The notes below the pieces were generated by a model. That model was not told where the DNA came from. It ran no database searches and saw only the letters and a list, made by a program, of their open reading frames with translations. This document shows positions 16,239-24,042 of a stretch of 64,000 bases of DNA, piece after piece. The DNA comes from Prochlorococcus sp. AG-363-C02 (GTDB lineage Bacteria > Cyanobacteriota > Cyanobacteriia > PCC-6307 > Cyanobiaceae): contig QCFH01000003.1 in NCBI GenBank assembly GCA_003278345.1, forward strand, positions 1-64,000, given 5' to 3'. A program made the translations under genes and the position numbers. Positions within the stretch are counted from its first letter, which is position 1. Each line of letters begins with the position of its first letter.

Positions 16239-16655
16239 ATGAAACGCTTACTATTTGCCTGTCTTACGGCAATAACATTTTTCTTTGCCCCTGTCGCGAC
16301 ATTTGCATCAGCTGCAGATTTATCACCTGCTGTGTCAGATGTAAGTAAGAATTTCTCAGAGAAGTTCTGTACGTCTATTGGGAATGGACTTACTCCCGAA
16401 GAAGCTGGAGAGAGTGCTGCTGCTCAATTATCAAAAGGCTTATTGTTCTCTCCTGTTATGAAAGAAATAATGTCTGCTCCGAAAGCAGATTTAGCTGCAT
16501 CTTTATCCAATAATATTTTTGAAGGATGTGGGAATGACCTTGGAGGTACAAAAGAAGAACTTGATGATTATCTGTTTCAACTATCAAATAAAGTTCCAAG
16601 TAGATCCTCTGGCGGTTTGCAGCTTCCCCCGACTCGACAGAAACTATCTAAATAA
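16239..16655 (+). CDS. Small secreted protein
   Basis: 138 residues. Signal peptide MKRLLFACLTAITFFFAPVA ending ASA. The mature part is helical with FCTSIGNGLTPEEAGES and CGNDLGGTKEEL, two Cys that could pair. AGCTAGAAAGGGGAT just upstream gives a good ribosome-binding site. Not recognised. Confidence 0.7.
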   Translation: MKRLLFACLTAITFFFAPVATFASAADLSPAVSDVSKNFSEKFCTSIGNGLTPEEAGESAAAQLSKGLLFSPVMKEIMSAPKADLAASLSNNIFEGCGNDLGGTKEELDDYLFQLSNKVPSRSSGGLQLPPTRQKLSK

Positions 16656-16708
16656 ATCTTATTACTAGCAGATGAAAGGTTATTCTTATTAAGATATTCT
16701 CCAGCATT

Positions 16709-17350
16709 TTATTCTCTTATATTAATAATATCTTCGTTGCTGTTTGCGTAAAATTTAAATCTATTCTCTTTTCCATACCATATTGCTTTTTTGGGATTAA
16801 TAGTAGAGACCTTTCTTAATTTTGGACTGCTACCATTATATTCATAATCTTTAATTCCATTAAATACCATTGTATTACTTTCTAAATCATATGAAGCATT
16901 GTTAGAATAAAATGATGCTCCTTTAATAATTGATTTAACACCCCCAGACATGTATATTGATGAATCTTTTTCTTCCCAAACTACTTTTTTGGATTCGATT
17001 CTAAAATGTTTGCTATTAATAGATTCCATATATACATTATTCTCTAAAATTATTTTATTCCCATCATCTAAAATTGAAGCTACTTTTGATATAATTTTGT
17101 AATAGGGCTTATTATTATAATGTATTATTAATAGAGGCTCTATTGCATTCATTGACTTAGTACTTTCAATAATATAGGCACGTTCTGTTACAAGCTGAAA
17201 TTGTTTATTCCCATTTAAATCAACTTGGTCTAAATTTATATTTATAAACCTAAGAGCAGGATCCTTTTCAACAGTTTTTTTGCACCCTGCTAATAAAAGT
17301 AAAGTTAAGAAAAAGATTAAATTTAATTTTCTATTAATTAAATTCTTCAT
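16709..17350 (-). CDS. lptC: LptC family lipoprotein (LPS transport)
   Basis: 213 residues. Lipobox LLAGC (residues ~20-24), so it is anchored as a lipoprotein or retains a membrane segment. The rest fits the LptC/OstA-like beta-jellyroll: FININLDQVDLNGNKQFQLV, KIILENNVYMESINSKHFRI, YDLESNTMVFNG. LptC links the LptB2FG transporter to LptA in carrying lipopolysaccharide to the outer membrane. Single gene here; very AT-rich coding. Confidence 0.8.
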   Translation of the reverse strand: MKNLINRKLNLIFFLTLLLLAGCKKTVEKDPALRFININLDQVDLNGNKQFQLVTERAYIIESTKSMNAIEPLLIIHYNNKPYYKIISKVASILDDGNKIILENNVYMESINSKHFRIESKKVVWEEKDSSIYMSGGVKSIIKGASFYSNNASYDLESNTMVFNGIKDYEYNGSSPKLRKVSTINPKKAIWYGKENRFKFYANSNEDIINIRE

Positions 17351-17630
17351 TAATTTATTTTATTAAAATTTAAGTTGGCCTTTAGATAGTGATTCAAGCT
17401 TAAGTTTAAACCATATCAAGATTTTCTCAATTAAGTACGATTATTAATATGGAATTGTTCACAATTTGAATAACCAAAATATTTGGTAAGTATTAAAGTT
17501 GACAATTTCGTAAATAATCTGCAACTTTCCAAAACAACTTATAAAAACAAAGATGCTCTGTTAATTAATATTTTAAGTGTGTTGTAGTAAATACAATCAA
17601 AATTATTTTTCTTGAAATTTCTCAGAATTG

Positions 17631-17676
17631 ATTTGGGAGCACTAGGTAGCAGGTTTAAATCCTCTCGCTCCGAATA
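17631..17676 (+). repeat. tRNA-Pro-like 3' half (attachment-site footprint)
   Basis: ATTTGGGAGCACTAGGTAGC then AGGTTTAAATCCTCTCGCTC: aligned base for base with 7502-7548 with scattered changes. No 5' half. Confidence 0.65.
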
Positions 17677-17737
17677 GGTGTTGAAGGATTGGGTTTTTGG
17701 TTTGTATCCTAGGAAGGCTTAAAAATATACTATTTCT

Positions 17738-17803
17738 ATTTGATGGATTGTCATCATACTAAAAGAAGGTCGAAAAGCGCTCGACGATAGTAAGAAGCAA
17801 TAA
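17738..17803 (+). pseudogene. 3' fragment of the small membrane gene at 5998
   Basis: Encodes LKEGRKALDDSKKQ and a stop, matching the C-terminus TLKEGRKAVDESKKQ of 5998-6120. The 5' part is missing. It lies about 60 bases after the tRNA-like fragment. Confidence 0.55.
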
Positions 17804-17943
17804 AAAAGAAAACGCTTAAGCAAGATCTCAATTATTCAGAATACTTTTGGCTGATAATAATCTTTTTATTATTTAATGGAGCTTTTATTTACTTGGCAAT
17901 GACTTCTCCTAGTTCAGATGCAAACATGCAAATATTTTCATAG
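17800..17943 (+). CDS. Small membrane protein ORF with ATA at the start position
   Basis: 47 residues: KKKTLKQDLNYSEYFWLIII is followed by FLLFNGAFIYLAMTSPSSDA. It is the intact-frame partner of the broken gene at 6118-6286. In that copy ATGA overlaps stop and start; here the same base is A, giving TAA stop plus ATA start. Whether it is translated is unknown. Confidence 0.4.
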   Translation: MKKKTLKQDLNYSEYFWLIIIFLLFNGAFIYLAMTSPSSDANMQIFS

Positions 17944-17965
17944 ATTCAACCCATCCACATTAAGT

Positions 17966-18010
17966 GCTTTCGTAGCACCAAGTTGCAGGCTCGAATACGG
18001 TTGAATCGAC
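17966..18010 (+). repeat. Degenerate tRNA-like fragment
   Basis: CTTTCGTAGCACCAAGTTGC then AGGCTCGAATACGGTTGAAT resembles an anticodon loop plus T-arm, but the arms no longer pair well. Weaker than the other fragments and possibly from a different tRNA. Confidence 0.35.
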
Positions 18011-18126
18011 TTTTAAGGAATAGGCCTTTAGGGTTGAACCCAAAATTTAACTAAGATCAATGCAAATAAATAGTTTTAACGGAATGCTAAAAAAGTCCTT
18101 AGGATGGTTGTACTTCTAAATTCACA

Positions 18127-18270
18127 GTGAAAAAATTTCTTCCTTTGGTATTGGCCCTTTCTATAGGTGCGGCTCCTGTTCTTGCTTGGGGAGAAGGAGA
18201 TTGCCCTTTTTCTAAAGATAAGTCAAACCAAGAGACTAAAACTGAGCAAGTGGAAGAATCAGATAAGTAA
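18127..18270 (+). CDS. Small secreted protein
   Basis: 47 residues from GTG: MKKFLPLVLALSIGAAPVLA is a signal peptide, then WGEGDCPFSKDKSNQETKTE and a Glu-rich end. Only one Cys. No good ribosome-binding site. Unknown function. Confidence 0.5.
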   Translation: MKKFLPLVLALSIGAAPVLAWGEGDCPFSKDKSNQETKTEQVEESDK

Positions 18271-18273
18271 GTC

Positions 18274-18527
18274 TTGGAAACAAAAGAAGGCTGGTTAGTT
18301 AAATCTGATCGAATTTGGGTATTGAGGTTTTTTAATGATCCTCATAACAAATTAAAGTCACATGTCTATATACAAAAAGCATCATGCTATATCTTTTCTC
18401 TCATGGGATTACCCAACAGGTTGTAATACGTGAATGTCAAAACCTACCAAGGCATGAAGCTATAGATTTTTAGAATCAATTAATAAAAGAAGGTTGGGAA
18501 AGAAGTGAACCTTTATGGATGTGTTAA
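18274..18527 (+). pseudogene. Frameshifted DUF1651 copy
   Basis: Starts EGWLVKSDRIWVLRFFNDP in one frame. A shift near residue 38 then leads into HGITQQVVIRECQNLPRHEA, where Trp is replaced by TAG, and ends GWERSEPLWMC. One indel and one nonsense change compared with the intact copy at 4734-4976. Confidence 0.7.
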
Positions 18528-18931
18528 ATCAGCTAAAAGGTTATATGTAATGCTTCCAACTACTTCAATAAAGTCAAATTATGCCTATCGATAAACCTAT
18601 TCTTGATGCTGTTATTCGCTTCTGGTAAAACCTCTATATAGACGTTAAGGTGAAATTTAATAATCTTAAAATTAAAAAACTTGGCGCGTAAGCGTTAATC
18701 TCCTAGAAAATAGAAGAGTAATGTATATTGTTCTTTAAGGTTCTTGCATTAATAATTTTTTTTATCGACCAACTCGCAAGCGAAAATAATTACCTCTTCC
18801 TTATAGGAATCTTTGCTGAATTTTATTAGGTTAATATAAATACTTTTGTCAGAAGAACCTGAAAAGATGGCTTGCAATACAGAAATTTTAAGAGATATAT
18901 GTAATCTTCATTTGTTATTCAAATTTTCTTG
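18528..18931. other. Gap, no gene seen
   Basis: Only a 14-codon open stretch (MPIDKPILDAVIRFW) at about 18581. Otherwise AT-rich spacer, probably with the promoter of the DUF3764 gene. Confidence 0.4.
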
Positions 18932-19210
18932 ATGGCACTTGAAACTACTGTATTTACTTTCAAAATTTCTGTTCCTTTTGCAGAATGGGCTAAAGGTTTT
19001 GATAGCCCAGAAGCAGAGCAAATGCACAAGGCAAAAGGAATAACACCTTTATATAGAGGTGTTAGCAAGGATGATCCTGAATCAGTAGTAGTAATCCATC
19101 AGGGAGAAGAAGGTGCAGCTTTAAAAATGTTTGAAGGAGCAAGACCCATAGCTGAAGCTAGTGGTCATATATGGGAATCAACTGTTATTACAAGTTACCT
19201 TCCAGGTTAA
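18932..19210 (+). CDS. DUF3764 family protein
   Basis: 92 residues. MALETTVFTFKISVPFAEWA, PLYRGVSKDDPESVVVIHQG and the ending GHIWESTVITSYLPG fit DUF3764, a small ferredoxin-like family of unknown role frequent in Prochlorococcus and Synechococcus. ATG at 18932 preferred over the TTG one codon earlier. Confidence 0.8.
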   Translation: MALETTVFTFKISVPFAEWAKGFDSPEAEQMHKAKGITPLYRGVSKDDPESVVVIHQGEEGAALKMFEGARPIAEASGHIWESTVITSYLPG

Positions 19211-19342
19211 TAGAAAGATAAAAACTAGTTTTATCTCTTTGCGACTGATACTAAGCTCTCCAGATTTACGTACCCTTTTTTGTAGGGTTTATTACCTTCT
19301 AAGTTCTTCTTTTCTTAGCGTCTAGAAAGAGTTTTATTGCCA

Positions 19343-19435
19343 ATGGAAGAATTAACCAAAAGAGTGGAAGAGCTTGAGAAGAAAGTCCAGCATTTAGAAG
19401 TAGTGCTGAGATGCCAAGCAAGTAAAAGCAAATAA
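19343..19435 (+). CDS. Short coiled-coil peptide
   Basis: 30 residues: MEELTKRVEELEKKVQHLEV then VLRCQASKSK. A clear heptad pattern supports a real coiled coil. No family. Confidence 0.5.
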   Translation: MEELTKRVEELEKKVQHLEVVLRCQASKSK

Positions 19436-19450
19436 GTTCATTATTCATTT

Positions 19451-19678
19451 CTATACACTGCAATCTTCATCTTTAGGTAATTGGAGCCATCCGCATGTCC
19501 ATTTTGAATGCGTTTTTAGCTCATTCCACGAAACTCGAATAAGAATTTCTTTTTTGATTACGGGGGAAAGCTCAACCCACCTTTGATCTTTTTTGCCTCC
19601 ATATTGCCTGACTTCAAAATGTCGATAGCCATCTCTTTTGAACGCTGATGTCCAAGCTTGATTAGGAGGCCATCTCAT
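19451..19678 (-). CDS. TIGR02450 family Trp-rich protein
   Basis: 75 residues. Spaced Trp plus HFEVRQYG, RWVELSPVI, VSWNELKTHSKWTCGWLQL match the small Trp-rich family TIGR02450, of unknown function. Its ATG overlaps the stop of the upstream membrane gene (ATGA), so the two are coupled. Confidence 0.8.
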   Translation of the reverse strand: MRWPPNQAWTSAFKRDGYRHFEVRQYGGKKDQRWVELSPVIKKEILIRVSWNELKTHSKWTCGWLQLPKDEDCSV

Positions 19679-19896
19679 GGTTTTTGTTCTTTATTCTTAT
19701 GGGATAGAAACATTTGTTTTTTTTTCGAAATAAATATTTTAGTCATTTTGCCACTAAAAGCAAAGTAACCTATCGCTCCTAAAAACAAAGTAAAAGCAAT
19801 CAAGTTTGGCACTATCCCTCCAATGATTTGCGCTTCCCCAAAACCTAGAAAAGTTATCACTACAAATATCCTTGCCCAGTTATCAGCAAAGTACAT
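19675..19896 (-). CDS. Small membrane protein
   Basis: 73 residues with two hydrophobic stretches (ARIFVVITFLGFG; NLIAFTLFLGAIGYFAF) and a Lys-rich C-terminus. A frameshifted homolog lies at 32473-32623. Starts directly at the stop of the upstream gene; three-gene operon 20082 to 19451. Confidence 0.6.
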   Translation of the reverse strand: MYFADNWARIFVVITFLGFGEAQIIGGIVPNLIAFTLFLGAIGYFAFSGKMTKIFISKKKQMFLSHKNKEQKP

Positions 19897-20082
19897 TTAG
19901 CCAACCCCTGGGATCTGAAAAGGAAGCTTATCTCCTAGTGCCAATAAGGATTTCTGTACAGTTGGTATACGTAATAGGGCTAAAGGGAGAACAATGTTCA
20001 ATACTATCCAAGCTCCACCAATGATTGGCGCCCATTTGCCAAACTTTTTGAGAAAGCCCGTTTGTTCTTTTTCTTTTGCCAT
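19897..20082 (-). CDS. Small membrane protein ending IPGVG, paralog of 49787
   Basis: 61 residues from MAKEKEQTGFLKKFGKWAPI (a longer start exists at 20109). One membrane segment, then LALLRIPTVQKSL and the end FQIPGVG. Strongly similar to the 57-residue protein at 49787-49960 (KLGKWGPIVG, ALLRIPVFHKYL, HIPGVG). It follows pstS on the same strand, which may be incidental. Confidence 0.65.
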   Translation of the reverse strand: MAKEKEQTGFLKKFGKWAPIIGGAWIVLNIVLPLALLRIPTVQKSLLALGDKLPFQIPGVG

Positions 20083-20130
20083 TGAGTTCTTTGGTCTTAA
20101 TCTGTTCAATTTAGATTTAATCTTTAAATA

Positions 20131-21118
20131 TTATTCCCCAATCATCTGAATAGCGTCACGAGACTTAGTAAGGATATCTCCTTTTAATGGAAGAAAGCCT
20201 AAGGTAGATGCTTTGCTTTGAGCCTTGTCGCTTAGTAGGTAGTTAAGAGTTTCCTTGATAGCTACCGTGTTTTTACCATTGCCTGTTTTGTAAGCAAGGA
20301 TCCAAGTTAGAGTTGCTATTGGATAAGCTCCTTTAGCTGAAGGATTTGGATTGTTGCCAGCTAGGTTTTGATCTAATTGAATGTTATTAAGAGCTTTGCC
20401 ACCAGCTTCTTCTGAAGGCTTAAGGAATTCACCAGAAAGATTTTGTAAGGCAGCTGCTTGAATTACTCCTTGAATATATGACTGGTTTACATAGCCAATT
20501 GTCCCTGGAGTGTTTCGAATTAATCCTGCAACGCCAGCATTCCCTTTGCCACCAATACCAGCAGGCCAATTAACTGACTTCCCTGTGCCTAGGTTCCAAG
20601 TCTCTGAGAAAGCTTGCATTGAGTTTGTAAAAGCTTTCGTTGTACCAGAACCGTCAGAGCGGTGTGCCCAGGTTAGTTTGCCTTCAGGGCATCCAAGCTC
20701 ACTCCAGTTTTTAATTTTCCCCATGGCAACACGAACTGCTTGCTCTTGAGTGAGCTTAAGGTCGCAATCGTAGTTGTAGCCAAAGGCAATAGTACCGCCG
20801 ACTATTGGTATTTGAATAAGACCACGGGTTACTTTCGCAATATCCTTTGCTTTCATTGGATCATCAGAGGCGCCGAAGTTCACTGTTTCGTCGATGAAGG
20901 CTTTGCGCCCAGAACCAGAACCAACTGCTTGATAGTTGACTCTAGCCCCCCCCCTCTTTGGAAAGATCAGAGAACCAACGAGTGTAGATCTTTGCGGGGA
21001 AAGTAGCGCCTGCGCCACTAAGACGTACATTGGAATTGTTGGATGAACCGCAGGCTGAGATGCCAGCACCCATTGCAACTGCAGCGGAGAGAAGAAGCGC
21101 CTTCTTTACGAAGGTCAT
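20131..21118 (-). pseudogene. pstS: Phosphate-binding protein PstS, frameshifted at a G9 run
   Basis: From ATG 21118 the frame gives the lipoprotein-type signal MTFVKKALLLSAAVAMGAGI with lipobox-like ISAC, then LSGAGATFPAKIYTRWF, a PstS hallmark, and stops after SKEGGG. The other frame picks up at ARVNYQAVGSGSGRKAFIDE and runs to the end with GASDD, RSDGSGTT and GTIGYVNQSY, all phosphate-binding-protein motifs. Removing one G from the run of nine at 20946-20954 restores a single ~328-residue protein. Alternatives are a real loss, phase variation, or a sequencing error. PstS delivers phosphate to PstCAB. Confidence 0.9.
20946..20954. repeat. Nine-base C/G homopolymer inside pstS
   Basis: Nine C on the plus strand (nine G in the coding sense) exactly where the two pstS frames meet. 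Eight would be in frame. Unusually long for this AT-rich genome. Confidence 0.95.
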
Positions 21119-21139
21119 GTTAAATCCAAAGTGATCTAG

Positions 21140-21170
21140 ATTATAGCTTTTCAGATAACCTTGAATTAAC
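21140..21170 (-). promoter_or_regulatory. Probable pstS promoter with possible Pho-box-like repeat
   Basis: Minus strand: a consensus TATAAT (21140-21145) lies 21 bases before the ATG. About 6 bases upstream of it, GTTAATTCAAGGTTATCTG holds two GTTA repeats 11 bases apart, the period of PhoB boxes. Promoter likely; Pho box tentative. Confidence 0.45.
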
Positions 21171-21211
21171 AATATTACTTGATGGATGTGTGTTGATTGA
21201 AGGGTTAGTTT

Positions 21212-21256
21212 CTTTGGGAGCAGCAGGTATAAGGTTTAAATCTTCTGTCCAGATTG
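21212..21256 (+). repeat. tRNA-Pro-like 3' half (attachment-site footprint)
   Basis: CTTTGGGAGCAGCAGGTATA then AGGTTTAAATCTTCTGTCCA: anticodon-loop and T-arm layout as at 7502 and 17631, more diverged. Sits about 95 bases upstream of the pstS start, at one end of the islet separating pstS from pstCA. Confidence 0.55.
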
Positions 21257-21475
21257 GCTTCTTAAGTTATTTGTCAGTAAAAATTGGTGCTGTTGCGATT
21301 ACCCCTATCTAAACAATGATTTATTTTTTGCCTCAACTCACTCCTTTGAGAAAAAAGAGTTGGCATTAGGAGAAACCTTTTAGACCAATCGGCCAAAACT
21401 TATAAGGAATATTATCTTACTTGCCATGTCTAAGAAGAATAGATATATATATATAGGAAACTGAATTCTTTAATA

Positions 21476-21832
21476 ATGTTCATGTTGATTGCAGTATTTT
21501 TCTCTCTATTCTTTATTGGTATATTTGGATGGACGATTACAACTTACTTAGTTAAAGAAGATTCTCAGAACTCCATTAAAGAAGAAATTACTAACTTGGT
21601 TGATATTTGTAAGATGTTTTTCGTATCGCTAAAGAGCTTGGTAGGAGTTTTAGTAAAGCATTCTTTCTCTTCTAATTCAGTTGAGTCAACTTCTGCTGTA
21701 TCAAAAGGAATAGATGAACAGCTATTAAAAATGGTTCAGCCAGTTGAAGAAGTTGAAGAGGATACAGCTCTTTCTTCTTTCAGTCCAGAATTGATTGAAG
21801 TGATTACTGAAGAAGAAGAAAAAGTTGCTTAA
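21476..21832 (+). CDS. Single-span membrane protein with acidic tail
   Basis: 118 residues: N-terminal membrane segment (MFMLIAVFFSLFFIGIFGWT), a linker, then a Glu-rich end (EVITEEEEKVA). Part of the pst-splitting islet. Not recognised. Confidence 0.55.
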   Translation: MFMLIAVFFSLFFIGIFGWTITTYLVKEDSQNSIKEEITNLVDICKMFFVSLKSLVGVLVKHSFSSNSVESTSAVSKGIDEQLLKMVQPVEEVEEDTALSSFSPELIEVITEEEEKVA

Positions 21833-22216
21833 TTTAGTTACAGTGCTCCTATTAGGGTGGCTAATGCTAAATATGGAAGCAGATTCTCTAGAGGTATAAG
21901 GTTTTAGCCTATATTTTAACTGGTGGGAAAAATATGGCGACCTTGTTTCCTTCAACCACAAGGCAGCTAGGGTTGCTATAGAGTGCTAAGTGGCAGAAAT
22001 CCCTTGTATACTTGGCAATTATTGGCAATTTTGAGGTTAAAAGCTATTGGAATTACGTTCAAAGACTCTTTGTTTTAAATTCTTTTCTTAGAGTTTTATT
22101 GCCTCAAATTTCTTTGGGATAGATGTTTTGTTAGTAGAGCCTGAAGAGATAGCTTGTGAAATAGAAAATCTGTGGAAAATATGTAATGCTCTCAGCAGTC
22201 TGAAATTTCTTATTTA

Positions 22217-22633
22217 ATGTCTGACAAAGATACAATTCTTTCAATACTTGAGGCATTTGCATCATCAGAGCGGATGGGCTCATTCTTCATTGACAACTCA
22301 ACTTCTGATTTCTTATTTGTGAGACCAAGCGGGAACCCAATAGATGCAAAAGGTTTTGAAGAGATGTGGTCTTCAGGTGACCTTGTTTTAGAAAGTGCTG
22401 AGATTACCAAGATTCATAGGTTTGATTTGTTTTGTGAGGATGCTGCTATGTGTGTGTTTACGCTTGGTTCAAAATTCACCTATAAAGGAACTCCGAATGA
22501 TGATTTGCCAATAGTAACCGCTATATTCAAAAGAATTCATGGGACATGGAAAATAGCTTGGATGCAAAGATCCTCTGGTCAAGCAGATATGTCTTTATGG
22601 GGGAAATTTAGTTTAGGTACTGCTATAACCTGA
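22217..22633 (+). CDS. DUF3804/NTF2-like protein
   Basis: 138 residues. MSDKDTILSILEAFASSERM, EEMWSSGDLVLESAEITKIH and IFKRIHGTWKIAWMQRSSGQ fit the NTF2/SnoaL-like fold as in DUF3804 proteins of marine picocyanobacteria. Likely a small cytosolic dimer; substrate unknown. Between two tRNA-Pro-like fragments, so likely cargo. Confidence 0.7.
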   Translation: MSDKDTILSILEAFASSERMGSFFIDNSTSDFLFVRPSGNPIDAKGFEEMWSSGDLVLESAEITKIHRFDLFCEDAAMCVFTLGSKFTYKGTPNDDLPIVTAIFKRIHGTWKIAWMQRSSGQADMSLWGKFSLGTAIT

Positions 22634-22640
22634 TTAGGTG

Positions 22641-22686
22641 ATTTGTTAGCACTAGATAGCAGGTTTGAGTCTTATCGTGCTAATCA
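22641..22686 (+). repeat. tRNA-Pro-like 3' half (attachment-site footprint)
   Basis: ATTTGTTAGCACTAGATAGC then AGGTTTGAGTCTTATCGTGC: same layout as the other fragments. With 21212 it brackets a 1.4 kb islet. Confidence 0.55.
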
Positions 22687-22851
22687 TTGGTTGTAGGGAA
22701 TCTATGTTAAGGAAGTCATAGGGAAAATTTCTTTCGAATATGTTCAGCAAATATCTTTCAACTTGTAAAATTTAGCTTAGAATTATTGACCCATGATTTG
22801 ACCATATGGAATTTACTGATCACAGTGGGAATAAAGCACTTTTTAATAGGA

Positions 22852-22971
22852 ATGACTCGAAAAGAATTCATGGATCAGTTTTTTGATTTGTGCAAGCAAG
22901 CTCAAGAAGACATGCCGCCGAAAGTAATTGCAGAAATTCTAAGAGATTATGCAGAAAGATTAGATGGCTGA
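22852..22971 (+). CDS. Small protein of the CPP-x-IA-xLR family, short form
   Basis: 39 residues from MTRKEFMDQFFDLCKQAQED; MPPKVIAEILRDYAERL matches the core of 6842-7054 and 37009-37224. ATG at 22852 chosen with AATAGGA upstream; an upstream TTG would add 22 residues. Confidence 0.5.
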   Translation: MTRKEFMDQFFDLCKQAQEDMPPKVIAEILRDYAERLDG

Positions 22972-23137
22972 TCATTTTTTACTTCAATATCTTTTTGAAG
23001 TTAAACTAGCCTGAGAAAATTACTTGAGATATAGTAATAGTTGTTAGATGTATAGTATTTGCTTGTAAATTAACTTGTTTGAATTCTTTATGCAGCCAAT
23101 GTTAGACAAATAATCTATGCTATTTATTAATACTTAA

Positions 23138-24040
23138 TTATCTCTTTTCTAGAGAATTTTTACCAATAAATCTTGAAATTATATTCATAGTTAATAGTAT
23201 TAAAACTAACAAGAAGGAAGCTGCCCAGGCTAATTTATTTTGAGCTTCATATGGCTCTAGAGCGAAGTTATAAATTAATACTGACAAAGAACCCATTTCA
23301 TAAAACAAATCTCCAATCCCAGTTATGTAATATCTGGAGAAAAGAGCAGTAAATATTAATGGAGCTGTCTCACCTGCTGCTCTTGCGATACTTAACATAA
23401 TACCTGTTGTTATTGGTCTAAAGGCAGCAGGTAGAGTAACTCTTGAAATTGTCGTAAACATTGAAGCTCCAATAGCTAATGAACCTCTTCTAAGATCATC
23501 TGGAACTAATTTTAATCCTTCGTCTGTAGTCTTTATAACTGTAGGTAGCATTAAAATAGATAATGCCATCCCTCCAGCAATTCCACTAAACATACTTCCA
23601 AATAAGACTTTGGTTGAAACAATTATTGCGTAAATAAAAACACCTGCAATTATCGATGGAACACCAGCCAGCACATTAGTTCCAAACCTTATAAATTTTG
23701 AAAAAGGTCCTTCTTTTGAATATTCGGCCAGATAAATACCTCCCCCTATACCAACTGGAATTGATATTAAAGAAGATATAGTCGTTATTATAAAAGTACC
23801 TACAATTGCAGGACCTACTCCACCAGCAGATAAAAGATCATCCCCTGGGGGTTCAGGTTCAAGTAATAATGTATCCAAATTAATCTCAGCCCCTCCTTTA
23901 ATTACTACAAAAGTAACAACTAATATAAGAGGTAAAATTGATATTATGGAAAATAAACCTGATAAAATAGTAAATGTAGTTTCCTTTATGTTTCTTCTAG
24001 ACCTTGGATTGTATTCAAGAGATTTTTTTATATTTTTCAT
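23138..24040 (-). CDS. pstA: Phosphate ABC transporter permease PstA
   Basis: 300 residues, six membrane segments. EYSKEGPFSKFIRFGTNVLA GVPSIIAGVF and the permease loop LRRGSLAIGASMFTTISRVT LP are the binding-protein-dependent transport signature that docks PstB. GETAPLIFTALFS is typical of PstA. Lies 2 bases after pstC. No pstB follows, so the ATPase is encoded elsewhere. Confidence 0.92.
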   Translation of the reverse strand: MKNIKKSLEYNPRSRRNIKETTFTILSGLFSIISILPLILVVTFVVIKGGAEINLDTLLLEPEPPGDDLLSAGGVGPAIVGTFIITTISSLISIPVGIGGGIYLAEYSKEGPFSKFIRFGTNVLAGVPSIIAGVFIYAIIVSTKVLFGSMFSGIAGGMALSILMLPTVIKTTDEGLKLVPDDLRRGSLAIGASMFTTISRVTLPAAFRPITTGIMLSIARAAGETAPLIFTALFSRYYITGIGDLFYEMGSLSVLIYNFALEPYEAQNKLAWAASFLLVLILLTMNIISRFIGKNSLEKR

Positions 24041-24042
24041 TT

